Part shown: positions 38,581 to 47,964 of the stretch, in pieces | Numbering within the stretch: position 1 is the first letter of the stretch | How the letters are laid out: the number at the start of each line of letters is the position of its first letter | Source of the DNA: Streptomyces griseiscabiei | GTDB taxonomy: Bacteria > Actinomycetota > Actinomycetes > Streptomycetales > Streptomycetaceae | Direction: 5' to 3' | NCBI RefSeq assembly: GCF_020010925.1 | Contig: NZ_JAGJBZ010000002.1 | Coordinates: 124,001 to 188,000, forward strand | DNA length: 64,000 bases | The notes under the pieces: model-generated | The model's database searches: none | Told to the model about the DNA's origin: nothing | What the model saw: only the letters and a program-made list of their open reading frames with translations | Translations under genes and position numbers: made by a program

Positions 38581-39648
38581 ATGACCGTGACCACTCTGAC
38601 CAAGACCGAAGGCGAGAAGGCCCCGACCGGGCCCGAGGCCTTCCTCTCGGTCCGCGACCTGCGGGTGCGGTTCTCCACCGAGGACGGCATAGTCAAGGCC
38701 GTCGACGGGCTCTCCTTCGACGTCGAGCGCGGCAAGACGCTGGGCATCGTGGGTGAGTCGGGCTCCGGCAAGTCCGTGACCAACCTGACCGTCCTCGGTC
38801 TGCACAACCCGAAGACCACCACCGTCGAGGGCGAGATCGTCCTCGACGGCAAGGAACTCGTCACCGCCAAGGAGAAGGAGCTGGAGCAGCTCCGCGGCAA
38901 CAAGGTGGCGATGATCTTCCAGGACCCGCTGACGGCGCTCTCGCCGTACTACACGGTGGGCCGGCAGATCGCGGAGCCGTTCATGAAGCACACCGGCGCC
39001 TCCAAGAAGGAGGCCCGGCGGCGGGCGATCGAGATGCTGGCCAAGGTCGGCATCCCGCACCCGCAGACGCGGGTGGACGACTACCCGCACCAGTTCTCCG
39101 GCGGTATGCGCCAGCGCGCCATGATCGCCATGGCGCTGGTCTGCGACCCCGACCTGCTGATCGCGGACGAGCCGACCACCGCGCTCGACGTGACCGTGCA
39201 GGCGCAGATCCTGGACCTGCTCAAGGACCTCCAGCAGGAGTTCGGCTCCGCGATCATCTTCATCACCCATGACCTCGGTGTCATCTCCGACATGGCCGAC
39301 GACCTGCTGGTGATGTACTCGGGCCGGGCCGTGGAGCGCGGCAGCGTCCGTGAGGTGCTGCGCAACCCCACGCACCCCTACACCTGGGGTCTGCTCAGCT
39401 CGATGCCCCGCCTCGGCGGCGACACCGCGCAGGCGCTCACGCCGATCCCCGGCTCCCCGCCCAGCCTGCTCAACCCGCCCAGCGGCTGCCCGTTCCACCC
39501 GCGCTGCGCGTTCACCGGTGAGGTCACCGGCAACCGCTGCAGCACGGAGCGGCCGTCGCTCGGCGAGGGGCGTGCCTCCGCCTGCCACCTGACGGCGGAC
39601 GAGAAGCAGACCATCTTCATCGACAAGATCCAGCCCCGGCTGCGCTAG
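38581..39648 (+). CDS. bldKD: Oligopeptide ABC ATPase, DppD type (BldKD-like)
   Basis: A 355-residue nucleotide-binding subunit. Walker A GESGSGKS (about residues 58-65), Q-loop IFQDPLTAL, signature [15 protein letters not shown], Walker [13 protein letters not shown] and the switch histidine in FITHDLGV are all intact. The C-terminal oligopeptide-transporter extension has the cysteine motif [10 protein letters not shown] and later RCS, typical of the OppD/DppD subfamily. It powers peptide import together with the next gene product. The start ATG 38581 overlaps a TAGGAGAATG Shine-Dalgarno context, four bases after the permease stop. Confidence 0.85.
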   Translation: MTVTTLTKTEGEKAPTGPEAFLSVRDLRVRFSTEDGIVKAVDGLSFDVERGKTLGIVGESGSGKSVTNLTVLGLHNPKTTTVEGEIVLDGKELVTAKEKELEQLRGNKVAMIFQDPLTALSPYYTVGRQIAEPFMKHTGASKKEARRRAIEMLAKVGIPHPQTRVDDYPHQFSGGMRQRAMIAMALVCDPDLLIADEPTTALDVTVQAQILDLLKDLQQEFGSAIIFITHDLGVISDMADDLLVMYSGRAVERGSVREVLRNPTHPYTWGLLSSMPRLGGDTAQALTPIPGSPPSLLNPPSGCPFHPRCAFTGEVTGNRCSTERPSLGEGRASACHLTADEKQTIFIDKIQPRLR

Positions 39649-39662
39649 GGAGAACCGAGATC

Positions 39663-40805
39663 ATGAGTGACAACCTCACCCTCCCCGCACAGCAGGGCTC
39701 CAAGGACACCGCGGCCGAAACGCTTCTCAGGGTCGAGGGCCTGACGAAACACTTCCCCATCTACGGCGGCTTCCCGATCAAACGCAAGGTCGGTGCGGTT
39801 CAGGCGGTGGACGGCATCGACCTGACCGTCGGCGTCGGCGAGAGCGTCGGCCTCGTCGGTGAGTCCGGCTGCGGCAAGTCGACCACCGGCCGGCTGATCA
39901 CGCGTCTGATGGAGCCGACCAGCGGCAAGATCACCTACAAGGACCAGGACATCACCCACGCCTCGCGCAAGCAGCTGGCGCCGGTGCGGTCCGAGATCCA
40001 GATGATCTTCCAGGACCCGTACTCCTCCCTCAACCCGCGGCAGACGGTCGGCACGATCATCAAGTCGCCGATGGAGGTCAACGGGATCAACCCCGAGGGC
40101 GGCCGGGAGCACAAGGTCCGCGAGCTGCTGGAGCTGGTCGGTCTCAACCCCGAGCACTACAACCGCTTCCCGCACGAGTTCTCCGGCGGTCAGCGCCAGC
40201 GCATCGGGGTCGCCCGCGCGCTCGCCCTGAACCCGAAGCTGATCGTCGCGGACGAGCCGGTCTCGGCGCTGGACGTGTCGATCCAGGCGCAGGTCGTCAA
40301 CCTGCTCCAGAAGGTCCAGGACGAACTGGGCATCGCGTTCCTGTTCATCGCCCACGACCTGGCCATCGTCCGGCACTTCTCGAAGCGTGTCGCGGTCATG
40401 TACCTCGGCAAGATCGTCGAGGTCGCCGACCGTGACTCGCTCTACAACCGGCCGCGTCACCCGTACACGCACGCCCTGCTGTCGGCGGTGCCCGAGGTCG
40501 CCATCGACGACGAGGTGGAGGTGAAGGAGCGGATCCGGCTCGCCGGTGACGTCCCCTCGCCGATCGCGCCGCCGTCCGGCTGCCGCTTCCGTACGCGCTG
40601 CTGGAAGGCCCAGGACAAGTGCGCCTCCGAGGAGCCGCCGCTGGTCCAGCTCTCCGGCAGCCTGGACGGCCACCTGACCGCCTGCCACTTCCCGGAGGAC
40701 CCGACGACCGAGGCACGCGCCGAGGACGTCGTCCTGGACCCGGCGCTCAAGGCGCTGGAGGACAGCGCGCCGGAAGGCTCCGCGGCGCCGGTGAGCAAGG
40801 ACTGA
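39663..40805 (+). CDS. bldKE: Oligopeptide ABC ATPase, DppF type (BldKE-like)
   Basis: A 380-residue second nucleotide-binding subunit. Walker [11 protein letters not shown]-loop [12 protein letters not shown], signature [15 protein letters not shown], Walker [13 protein letters not shown] and the switch [11 protein letters not shown] are present. The extension carries [15 protein letters not shown]. The pattern [13 protein letters not shown] with a long N-terminal region is usual for OppF/DppF. It starts 14 bases after the previous stop, is last in the operon, and is followed by a strong terminator. Confidence 0.85.
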   Translation: MSDNLTLPAQQGSKDTAAETLLRVEGLTKHFPIYGGFPIKRKVGAVQAVDGIDLTVGVGESVGLVGESGCGKSTTGRLITRLMEPTSGKITYKDQDITHASRKQLAPVRSEIQMIFQDPYSSLNPRQTVGTIIKSPMEVNGINPEGGREHKVRELLELVGLNPEHYNRFPHEFSGGQRQRIGVARALALNPKLIVADEPVSALDVSIQAQVVNLLQKVQDELGIAFLFIAHDLAIVRHFSKRVAVMYLGKIVEVADRDSLYNRPRHPYTHALLSAVPEVAIDDEVEVKERIRLAGDVPSPIAPPSGCRFRTRCWKAQDKCASEEPPLVQLSGSLDGHLTACHFPEDPTTEARAEDVVLDPALKALEDSAPEGSAAPVSKD

Positions 40806-40824
40806 CCGGACGCTTTCCCGCTTG

Positions 40825-40856
40825 CTGCAGGGCCTGTCACACGACAGGCCCTGCAG
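40825..40856 (+). terminator. Terminator of the bldK-like operon
   Basis: A perfect 14-bp stem CTGCAGGGCCTGTC / GACAGGCCCTGCAG with loop ACAC, 19 bases after the stop at 40805, followed by a short T-run (GTTTC). Confidence 0.85.
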
Positions 40857-40893
40857 CGTTTCGAGTCTCGACGACGGGTGACGGGGGCGACGG

Positions 40894-41586
40894 GTGGCAG
40901 TGGACGGTGCGTCGGCCGCCGCGGTGCTGTTCGACGTCGACGGTGTGCTGATCGACACCGCCGACGCGCACGGACGGGTCTGGCGGGCATGGGCGCGGGC
41001 GCGAGGGCTGGACCCCGAGGCCGTGTTCCGGGCCACGCAGGGGCGGCGGCGGGCGGACATCCTGCGGCTGCTGGCGCCGGAGCGCGATCCGGCGGAGGAA
41101 CACCGGGCCCTGGACCGGCTGATGGCGGCCGAGGAGCCCGGCTTCCGGGCCTTCGACGGGGCCGCCGGGCTGCTGCGCGCGCTGCCGCCCGGCCGCTGGG
41201 CCGTCGTCACCTCCAGCCGCGCCGGGCCGACCGCCGCACGGCTCGCCCGTACCGGGCTCGTCGTGCCCGAGGTGCGCGTCTGCGCGGAGGACGTCACCGA
41301 GGGCAAGCCGTCGCCCGAGGGCTACCTGGCCGCCGCCGCGCGCCTCGGCGCCGACCCGGCCCGGTGCCTGGTCGTCGAGGACGCGCCGGCGGGCGTCGCG
41401 GCGGGGCTTGCGGCAGGCTGCAGGGTGTACGCGGTGGCCTCCACCCACCCGCCGGACGAACTCCGGGACGCCCACGCCTGGTTCGGGTCCTTGGCGGACG
41501 CGGCGGAGGCGATCCTGCGACACATGCGCGGCGCACGACGGACGGGGCGGGTACGCCCCCATCGATCTCAGGGAGACACCGGTTGA
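40894..41586 (+). CDS. HAD-superfamily hydrolase, phosphatase or phosphoglucomutase-like
   Basis: A 230-residue HAD subfamily IA protein. Motif I FDVDGVLIDT supplies nucleophile D14 and acid D16, motif II appears as VVTSSRAG, motif III lysine in EGKPSPEGYL, and motif IV as VVEDAPAGV. The helical cap between motifs I and II (about residues 20-85) resembles beta-phosphoglucomutases and small sugar-phosphate phosphatases. The substrate cannot be read. Start GTG 40894. Its stop overlaps the TTG start of the next gene. Confidence 0.75.
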   Translation: MAVDGASAAAVLFDVDGVLIDTADAHGRVWRAWARARGLDPEAVFRATQGRRRADILRLLAPERDPAEEHRALDRLMAAEEPGFRAFDGAAGLLRALPPGRWAVVTSSRAGPTAARLARTGLVVPEVRVCAEDVTEGKPSPEGYLAAAARLGADPARCLVVEDAPAGVAAGLAAGCRVYAVASTHPPDELRDAHAWFGSLADAAEAILRHMRGARRTGRVRPHRSQGDTG

Positions 41587-41966
41587 GCCCCGCCCACCCG
41601 AGCATCCACAGCATCACCTTCGACTGCGCCGGCGACCCGTACGACGTCGCCCTGTTCTGGAGCGAGTTGCTCGGCCGGCCGTTGGCCGACGACGACAAGC
41701 CCGGGGACCCGGAGGCGCTGATCGCGGACCCGGCGGGCGGGCCGCGGTTGCTGTTCGTGCGGGTGCCCGAGGGCAAGTCGGTGAAGAACCGCGTCCACTT
41801 CGACCTCAGGCCGCACGGCCGCACCCGCGCCGAGGAGGTCGAGCGGGCGCTCGGGCTGGGCGCCCGGGTGGTCGCCGACCGCACCCGCCCCGACGGCGGG
41901 GGCTGGGTGCTCATGGCCGACCCCGAGGGGAACGAGTTCTGTGTGGAGCGGGGGGAGGCGGGCTGA
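41583..41966 (+). CDS. VOC/glyoxalase-family protein
   Basis: A 127-residue vicinal-oxygen-chelate fold protein from TTG 41583, which overlaps the preceding TGA (TTGA) and follows GGGAGACACC. Motifs such as DVALFWSELLGRPLADDD, VHFDLRP and LMADPEGNEFCVE are typical of the Streptomyces glyoxalase/bleomycin-resistance-like group. The metal ligands are not obvious, so it may be a binding protein rather than an enzyme. Confidence 0.75.
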   Translation: MSPAHPSIHSITFDCAGDPYDVALFWSELLGRPLADDDKPGDPEALIADPAGGPRLLFVRVPEGKSVKNRVHFDLRPHGRTRAEEVERALGLGARVVADRTRPDGGGWVLMADPEGNEFCVERGEAG

Positions 41967-42004
41967 CCCCGGAGGACCGCCCGCCCCGCCCCGGCCCTCC
42001 GTTC

Positions 42005-42988
42005 CTACGCCAGCCGCACCCGCGGATCGATCAGCGCGTACACCGCGTCCACCACGATGTTCGCGAGCACGATCGCGGTGGCCGCGACCAGGACCACCCC
42101 GAGCAGCAGGGGCAGGTCGTTGTCGCGGACGGCCTTGATGGAGAGGGCGCCGATGCCGTGGAGACCGAAGGTCTCCTCGGTGATGATGGCGCCGCCCAGG
42201 AGGTAGCCGAGGTCGAGGCCGAGGATGGTGACGATGGGGCCCATGGCGCCGCGCCAGGCGTACCGGAAGAAGACCGTGGAGCGGGACATGCCCTTGGCGC
42301 GGGCCGTACGGACGTAGTCCTCGGCGAGGGTCTCGACCAGCTGGGAGCGGGTCATCCTCGTGTAGTTGGCGGTGAAGATGATCGCCAGGACCAGCCAGGG
42401 CAGGAGCAGGCCCTTGAACCAGCCCAGCGGGTCCTGGGAGAAGCCGACCGCGTCGGAGGGGCGGGGGAGCAGGCCCCACTGGTCGGAGAGGTAGTACATG
42501 GCCACCACGCCGACGATGTAGATCTGCAGGGACGAGCCGACCAGGGAGGCCGAGGACGCGATCTTGTCCAGGGGGCGGCCCTGCGCCACCGCCGCGATCA
42601 TGCCGGTGCCCACCCCGAACACCACGAAGACGACCGTGCTGCCGAGGGCGAGGGAGAGCGTGGTCGGGAAACGGTCGGTGATCAGACCGAGGACCGGTTC
42701 GTGGTTGGTGAAGGAGTAGCCGAGGCAGGGGGCCGGGCAGTGACCGAGCCCCGTGTAGTCCCGGCCGGCGAAGACCCCCGCGAGCCAGTGCCAGTACTGG
42801 ACGGGGAGCGGATCGTCGATGCCGAGGTTGTGCCGGACCAGGGCGAGGGTCTGCGGGGTGCAGAGCTTGCCGCAGGCCGTGCGGGCGGGGTCGCGCGGGG
42901 CGACGTAGAAGAGGAGGAACGTGATGGCGCTGATGATCAGCAGGATCAGCAGCGCGCTCAGCGTCCGGCGTGCGATGAAGCGGAGCAT
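42005..42988 (-). CDS. Oligopeptide ABC permease, DppB type, ATPase-less operon
   Basis: A 327-residue permease, start ATG 42988. Helix 1 FIARRTLSALLILLIISAIT is followed by the cysteine-bearing loop TACGKLCTPQT and HCPAPCLG, as in the BldKC-like protein. The EAA loop is EDYVRTARAKGMSRSTVFFR and the end is DAVYALIDPRVRLA. It is third in a minus-strand trio (permease, binding protein, permease) whose order copies the first three genes of the bldK-like operon. No ATPase gene follows; the next gene downstream is on the other strand. Confidence 0.82.
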   Translation of the reverse strand: MLRFIARRTLSALLILLIISAITFLLFYVAPRDPARTACGKLCTPQTLALVRHNLGIDDPLPVQYWHWLAGVFAGRDYTGLGHCPAPCLGYSFTNHEPVLGLITDRFPTTLSLALGSTVVFVVFGVGTGMIAAVAQGRPLDKIASSASLVGSSLQIYIVGVVAMYYLSDQWGLLPRPSDAVGFSQDPLGWFKGLLLPWLVLAIIFTANYTRMTRSQLVETLAEDYVRTARAKGMSRSTVFFRYAWRGAMGPIVTILGLDLGYLLGGAIITEETFGLHGIGALSIKAVRDNDLPLLLGVVLVAATAIVLANIVVDAVYALIDPRVRLA

Positions 42989-43020
42989 GGCGGTTCGGTC
43001 TCCGGTCCCGGTCCCGTGCC

Positions 43021-44811
43021 TCAGGCCTTGGCGTACAGCTTGTAGACGATGAACGCCGAGAACAGCGGGTCGAACTGGGCACCGCCGACCTTGGAGCCGT
43101 AGAGGTAATAACGCCGCTGGTAGGTCTCCGGGATGATCGGCGCCTCCTTGGCCATGATCTCCTTGTCCAGCGCCGCCCAGGCGGCCTCCTCCTTCGCGGT
43201 GTCCGTGATGGTGGTGTTCTTCTTGATCGCCGCGTTGACCCAACTCACGTTCAGCTGAGAGACGTTGGGGGCGTTGTCGGCGATCGTGGTGCCGTCGAAG
43301 AGGGGCTGGATGAGGGTGTACGCGGCGGGCCAGTCCGGGGACCAGCCGTACCACATCACATCGAACTGGTTGTCGATCTGGCCGACCTGGTCGTAGTAGC
43401 TCGTCGACTCCACCGGCTTCACGACCGGATCGAAGCCCGCCTCCTTCAGGGCGTTGGCGATGACGACCTTGGTCTTGTCGTAGGCGTCGTTGGCGCCCTG
43501 CGGATAGGTGTAGACGATCTTCTGGCCGAGCTTGCCGGCCTCCTTCAGCAGGGACTTCGCCTTCGCCGTGTCGCCGCGCGGGTCCTTCAGCTTGCCGTAG
43601 GTGTCGAACTTCACCCGGCCCGCGATGTCCGGGCTGAGGATGGTCGTCGCGTAGTCACCGGCCGACGGGCCGCCGTAGATGGAGCGGATCTGCTCCAGCG
43701 GCCAAGCGTAGTTGAGTGCCTGGCGGACCCGGACGTCCTTGATGCGGCGGCAGTTGATCGCGTAGTAGTACAGGCCGGTCAGCAGGCCGTCGATCGTGCG
43801 GGACTCCAGGGCCGAGTCGCTGATCACCTTCTGGATGCGCTCGGCGGGCACCCCGCTGTAGGCCATCACCGCGTACTCGTCGGTCCCGGAGTCGGCGATC
43901 AGCCGGTCGGTGGCCTGGAGGGACTCCGGGCCGAACTCGAAGACGACGGAGTCCGGGTAGGCGTTGCGGATCGGGTCCGTCGCCGGGTCCCAGTGGGTGT
44001 TGCGCACCAGGGTCAGGGACTTGTCGACCGAGTGCTGCCGGATCCGGTACGGGCCGCAGGAGACCGGGTCCTTGTCGTACTTCTCCTTGGTGTCGTGCTT
44101 GACCGGCACGGCCCCGTAGGAGTGCATCGCCAGCGCCCAGTTGAGGTCGGGGCGGGCCGTCTTCAGGTGGAAGGTGACGGTCTTCTTCGCGGTGTCCGTG
44201 ACGACGGAGGAGAGGTGCTTGCCGCCGTACGGGCCCTTGTAGAGCTTGCGGAAGTCGTTCGAGCCGGTCAGCCAGGTCTGGACGTAGGTGGCGCCCTCGG
44301 TGGTGAAGCTCGCGAAGCCGCGCTCGATGCCGTGGCGTACGTCGTCGACGGTCAGCTCGCTGCCGTCCTCCCACTTCAGGCCGTCCTTGAGGGTGAACGT
44401 CCAGGTCCTGCCGTCGTCGGACATGGTTCCGGAGTCGGTGGCGAGGTCGCCGACGAGCTTCATCGAGCCGTCGGCCGCGATCTTGTAGCCGGTGAGACAG
44501 CGGACGTAGAGGTTCGCGACCGTGGAGTTCCAGGCGAAGTAGATCCGCTGCGGGTCGAGGTGGGAGAAGTCGTCCGGGCCGATCGGGTGGATCGTGCCGC
44601 CCTTGCGCGCGCCCGTGATCTCCGGCGCGGGGCCGGTGGAGTCCGCCGCGGTGCCCACCTTGACCTTGGAGTACGTGGCGGCGGAGCCGGAGGCCGCGCC
44701 GCCCCCCGCCGCACCGCCCCCTCCTCCGCTGCTGCACGCGCTGAGGAGCAGGGAGCCGCCGGCGGTGGCGACCGAGCTCGCGATGACGAAGTTTCTGCGG
44801 GAGATCGACAT
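43021..44811 (-). CDS. Oligopeptide-binding lipoprotein, BldKB paralogue
   Basis: A 596-residue SBP_bac_5 protein from ATG 44811. The N-terminus MSISRRNFVIASSVATAGGS contains twin arginine RRNF, and the lipobox LLSAC follows. This combination suggests possible Tat export of a lipoprotein. A Gly/Ala/Ser linker precedes the mature domain with VGDLATDSGTMSDDGRTWTF and LKDGLKWEDGSELTVDDVRH. Many blocks match the BldKB-like protein of this window, so the two are paralogues. It is second in the minus-strand trio, 32 bases upstream of the DppB-type permease gene. Confidence 0.82.
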   Translation of the reverse strand: MSISRRNFVIASSVATAGGSLLLSACSSGGGGGAAGGGAASGSAATYSKVKVGTAADSTGPAPEITGARKGGTIHPIGPDDFSHLDPQRIYFAWNSTVANLYVRCLTGYKIAADGSMKLVGDLATDSGTMSDDGRTWTFTLKDGLKWEDGSELTVDDVRHGIERGFASFTTEGATYVQTWLTGSNDFRKLYKGPYGGKHLSSVVTDTAKKTVTFHLKTARPDLNWALAMHSYGAVPVKHDTKEKYDKDPVSCGPYRIRQHSVDKSLTLVRNTHWDPATDPIRNAYPDSVVFEFGPESLQATDRLIADSGTDEYAVMAYSGVPAERIQKVISDSALESRTIDGLLTGLYYYAINCRRIKDVRVRQALNYAWPLEQIRSIYGGPSAGDYATTILSPDIAGRVKFDTYGKLKDPRGDTAKAKSLLKEAGKLGQKIVYTYPQGANDAYDKTKVVIANALKEAGFDPVVKPVESTSYYDQVGQIDNQFDVMWYGWSPDWPAAYTLIQPLFDGTTIADNAPNVSQLNVSWVNAAIKKNTTITDTAKEEAAWAALDKEIMAKEAPIIPETYQRRYYLYGSKVGGAQFDPLFSAFIVYKLYAKA

Positions 44812-44879
44812 GGGTGTCCTGCCTGAATCAGGGAGAGGGAGGCCTCCGTCGGTGGAGGCGGGGCCTTCTTGAAGGGGGC

Positions 44880-45881
44880 TCAGCGTCTGGTCTTCGGGTC
44901 CAGCGCGTCGCGGACCGAGTCGCCGAGGAGGTTGAAGGCGATCACGAAGATCACCATCGAGAGGCCGGGGAAGAGCATGTACGTGATGTCGCTCTGGTAG
45001 ACCTGCGCGCCGCGCTGGATCATCACGCCCCAGTCGGGGGTGGGGTCGCTCAGCCCCACGCCGAGGAAGGCGAGGGCCGCCTCCGTGGTGACGTACATGG
45101 GCAGCGCGAGGGTCGCCTGGATGAGGACCGGCGTCCACAGGTTCGGCAGCAGCTCCCGGAAGACGATCCGGGCGGGGGAGGCGCCGGTGACCTTCGCCGC
45201 CTCCACGAACTCCCGCTCGCGCAGGGCCAGCACCTCGCCGCGCAGCAGCCGGGCGATGGGGGCCCAGCCGAACGCCGTCATCACCGAGATCAGGCTCACC
45301 ACCGTGAGCCAGGTCGGGGTGTTCTCGTCCGGCGGGACCAGGATCGAGATCATGACCGGCCACATCGCGATGAAGAACAGCGTGGACGGGAAGGCCAGCA
45401 GAATGTCGACGATCCGGCCCACCACGCTGTCGATCCGGCCCCCGAGATAGCCCGCCGTCACCCCGACCACGATGCCGAGCGCCGTGACCAGCAGGGTCGT
45501 CACCGTGGCGATCAGCAGGGAGTTGCGGATGCCGTAGAGGAGGAGGGTGAAGACGTCCCGGCCGAGCTGCGGCTCGACGCCGAACCAGAAGTCGCCGCTC
45601 ACGCCGCCGTTCGGCGCGACGGGGAAGCCGAACTGGTTCAGCAGGCCCGGCCGGTTCTGCCCGTACGTCGTGTACGGGTCCTTGCCGTAGACCTTCGCGA
45701 TCAGCGGGGCGGCGATCGCGGTGGCGAAGAACAGCAGAACGACGTACGCCGACACGACTCCGGCGCGGTCCCGGCGGAATCGCCGCCAGGCGATACGGCC
45801 GGGGGAGCTGGTGCCGCCGGTTCGGGGCGGGGTGGGTGCCGTCTCGAGAGGGGCGGCGGTGAGTGTTGACGAGGTCCCCAT
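44880..45881 (-). CDS. Oligopeptide ABC permease, DppC type, ATPase-less operon
   Basis: A 333-residue permease. The start ATG 45881 lies seven bases after AAAGG. A Pro/Thr-rich N-terminus precedes WRRFRRDRAGVVSAYVVLLF. The loop YGKDPYTTYGQNRPGLLNQF parallels the BldKA-like YGKNPYTLYAQ. The EAA loop is EFVEAAKVTGASPARIVFRE and the end LLGDSVRDALDPKTRR. It is first gene of the minus-strand trio. The pair of permeases needs ATPases supplied in trans. Confidence 0.82.
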   Translation of the reverse strand: MGTSSTLTAAPLETAPTPPRTGGTSSPGRIAWRRFRRDRAGVVSAYVVLLFFATAIAAPLIAKVYGKDPYTTYGQNRPGLLNQFGFPVAPNGGVSGDFWFGVEPQLGRDVFTLLLYGIRNSLLIATVTTLLVTALGIVVGVTAGYLGGRIDSVVGRIVDILLAFPSTLFFIAMWPVMISILVPPDENTPTWLTVVSLISVMTAFGWAPIARLLRGEVLALREREFVEAAKVTGASPARIVFRELLPNLWTPVLIQATLALPMYVTTEAALAFLGVGLSDPTPDWGVMIQRGAQVYQSDITYMLFPGLSMVIFVIAFNLLGDSVRDALDPKTRR

Positions 45882-46060
45882 GACGTGACCTTTCAACCGG
45901 TTCCGGTGGTGGGTCAATGCGTTCGAGGAGACCTTGACCAAGGCGAGGGGGATTGCCGAACCGGCTCTTACTGGGGCGAACGTCTTCTCTTACCGGCTCT
46001 TCGGGGTGGAGGCGCGGGAGGGGGTGGGGTGCGGGGTTCGTGGGCGGGTGCAGGTCCGGT

Positions 46061-46197
46061 GGGGCTTCTCGCGCAGTTCCCCGCGCCCCTAGAAGACCAG
46101 GCCCCTGCGGGCCTGAAAGTCGACCGGCGGCGGGCCTGAAAAGCACGGGGCGCAGCCCCTGCTTTTCAGGGGCGCGGGGAACTGCGCGAGGAGCCCC
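46061..46197. repeat. Long inverted repeat, dispersed family copy 2
   Basis: Arms 46061-46090 and 46168-46197 are 30-bp inverted copies with one mismatch, separated by 77 bases with internal short repeats. The arm core TCGCGCAGTTCCCCGC is the same as at 28655-28680. It lies in the 430-base divergent gap between two opp operons (45882-46311). The remaining gap shows only the GAGGAGG ribosome-binding site before 46312. Confidence 0.75.
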
Positions 46198-46311
46198 ACC
46201 CGCCCGCACCCGACAACGCACCCCATACGGCCCCCCAAATGTGCGATATGCGGCAAACGCGTCGATATTGTCCGGTAACAAGAACATCGCGCAGGTACGA
46301 GGAGGCACCCC

Positions 46312-47958
46312 ATGCGTGGAGCCACGCACGCCCGATGGATCGCCGGCGCGGCGGCGGTCGCTCTTGCCGCGACCGCCTGCGGAGGCGGGGACGACAACGA
46401 CGGCAGCAGCAGCGGCAGCGGTGACAGCGGCGCGGTGCTCAGCTCCTCCTGGGGCGACCCGCAGAACCCGCTGGAGCCGGCCAACACCAACGAGGTGCAG
46501 GGCGGCAAGGTGCTGTCGATGATCTTCCGGGGACTGAAGCAGTACGACCCGAAGACCGGCGAGGCCGAGGACATGCTCGCCGAGGACATCGAGACGAGCG
46601 ACTCGCAGAACTTCACCGTCACCGTCAAGGACGGCTGGACCTTCAGCAACGGCGAGAAGGTCACCGCCAAGTCCTTCGTGGACGCCTGGAACTACGGGGC
46701 CAGCCTGGAGAACAACCAGAAGAACGCGTACTTCTTCGAGTACATCCAGGGCTACGACAAGACGCACCCGGACGACGGCAGCAAGCAGACGGCCGACACC
46801 CTCTCCGGGCTGAAGGTCACCGGCGAGAACACCTTCACCGTCAAGCTCACCCAGAAGTTCTCGACCTTCCCCGACACCCTCGGCTACAACGCCTACGCCC
46901 CGCTGCCGCAGTCGTTCTTCACCGACCACGACGCCTGGCTCGCCAAGCCCGTCGGCAACGGCCCGTACGCCGTCGACTCCTACACCAAGGGCTCACAGCT
47001 CAGCCTGCGCAAGTGGGACGACTACCCCGGTGACGACAAGGCACAGAACGGCGGGGTGGACCTGAAGGTCTACACCGACAACAACACCGCCTACACCGAC
47101 CTGATGGCCGGCAACCTCGACCTCGTCGACGACGTGCCCGCCGCCCAGCTGAAGAACGTGCAGGCGGACCTCGGCGACCGGTACATCAACACCCCGGCCG
47201 GCATCATCCAGACCCTGTCCTTCCCGTTCTACGACGAGGACTGGAACAAGGAGGGCTCGGAGAAGGTCCGCGAGGGGCTCTCCCGGGCGATCGACCGCGA
47301 CCAGATCACCGACACCATCTTCCAGAAGACCCGCACCCCCGCCACCGACTGGACCTCCCCGGTGCTCGGCGAGGAGGGCGGCTTCAAGGAAGGCCTGTGC
47401 GGTGACGCCTGCGAGTACGACGCGGACGCGGCCAAGAAGCTGGTCCAGGAGGGCGGCGGCCTTCCCGGCGGCCAGGTCAAGATCACGTACAACGCGGACA
47501 CCGGCTCCCACAAGCAGTGGGTGGACGCCGTCTGCAACTCCATCAACAACGCCCTCGACAACGACAAGGCGTGCGTCGGCAACCCGGTCGGCACCTTCGC
47601 CGACTTCCGCAACCAGATCACCGACCGCAAGATGAGCGGCCCGTTCCGCGCCGGCTGGCAGATGGACTACCCGCTGATCCAGAACTTCCTGCAGCCGCTG
47701 TACTACACCAACGCCTCCTCCAACGACGGCAAGTGGTCCAACGCCGACTTCGACAAGCTCGTCGACGAGGCCAACGCCGAGTCGGACACGGCGAAGGCGG
47801 TGGAGACCTTCCAGCAGGCCGAGGAGGTCGTCCGGGACAACATGGCCGCCATCCCGCTCTGGTACCAGAACGGCAGCGCCGGTTACTCCGAGCGGCTCTC
47901 CGACGTCTCCCTGAACCCGTTCAGCGTGCCCGTGTACGACCAGATCAAGGTCAGCTGA
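46312..47958 (+). CDS. Oligopeptide-binding lipoprotein of second full opp operon
   Basis: A 548-residue SBP_bac_5 lipoprotein, start ATG 46312 after GAGGAGG. The signal ARWIAGAAAVALAATAC gives lipobox-type cleavage before the cysteine, followed by a Gly/Asp/Ser linker. The mature part shows WGDPQNPLEPANTNEVQGGK, FTVTVKDGWTFSNGEKVTAK and LSRAIDRDQITDTIFQK, typical of OppA/DppA proteins. It is less similar to the BldKB-like proteins than they are to each other. First of five genes (binding protein, two permeases, two ATPases). Confidence 0.85.
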   Translation: MRGATHARWIAGAAAVALAATACGGGDDNDGSSSGSGDSGAVLSSSWGDPQNPLEPANTNEVQGGKVLSMIFRGLKQYDPKTGEAEDMLAEDIETSDSQNFTVTVKDGWTFSNGEKVTAKSFVDAWNYGASLENNQKNAYFFEYIQGYDKTHPDDGSKQTADTLSGLKVTGENTFTVKLTQKFSTFPDTLGYNAYAPLPQSFFTDHDAWLAKPVGNGPYAVDSYTKGSQLSLRKWDDYPGDDKAQNGGVDLKVYTDNNTAYTDLMAGNLDLVDDVPAAQLKNVQADLGDRYINTPAGIIQTLSFPFYDEDWNKEGSEKVREGLSRAIDRDQITDTIFQKTRTPATDWTSPVLGEEGGFKEGLCGDACEYDADAAKKLVQEGGGLPGGQVKITYNADTGSHKQWVDAVCNSINNALDNDKACVGNPVGTFADFRNQITDRKMSGPFRAGWQMDYPLIQNFLQPLYYTNASSNDGKWSNADFDKLVDEANAESDTAKAVETFQQAEEVVRDNMAAIPLWYQNGSAGYSERLSDVSLNPFSVPVYDQIKVS

Positions 47959-47964
47959 CCTCCC

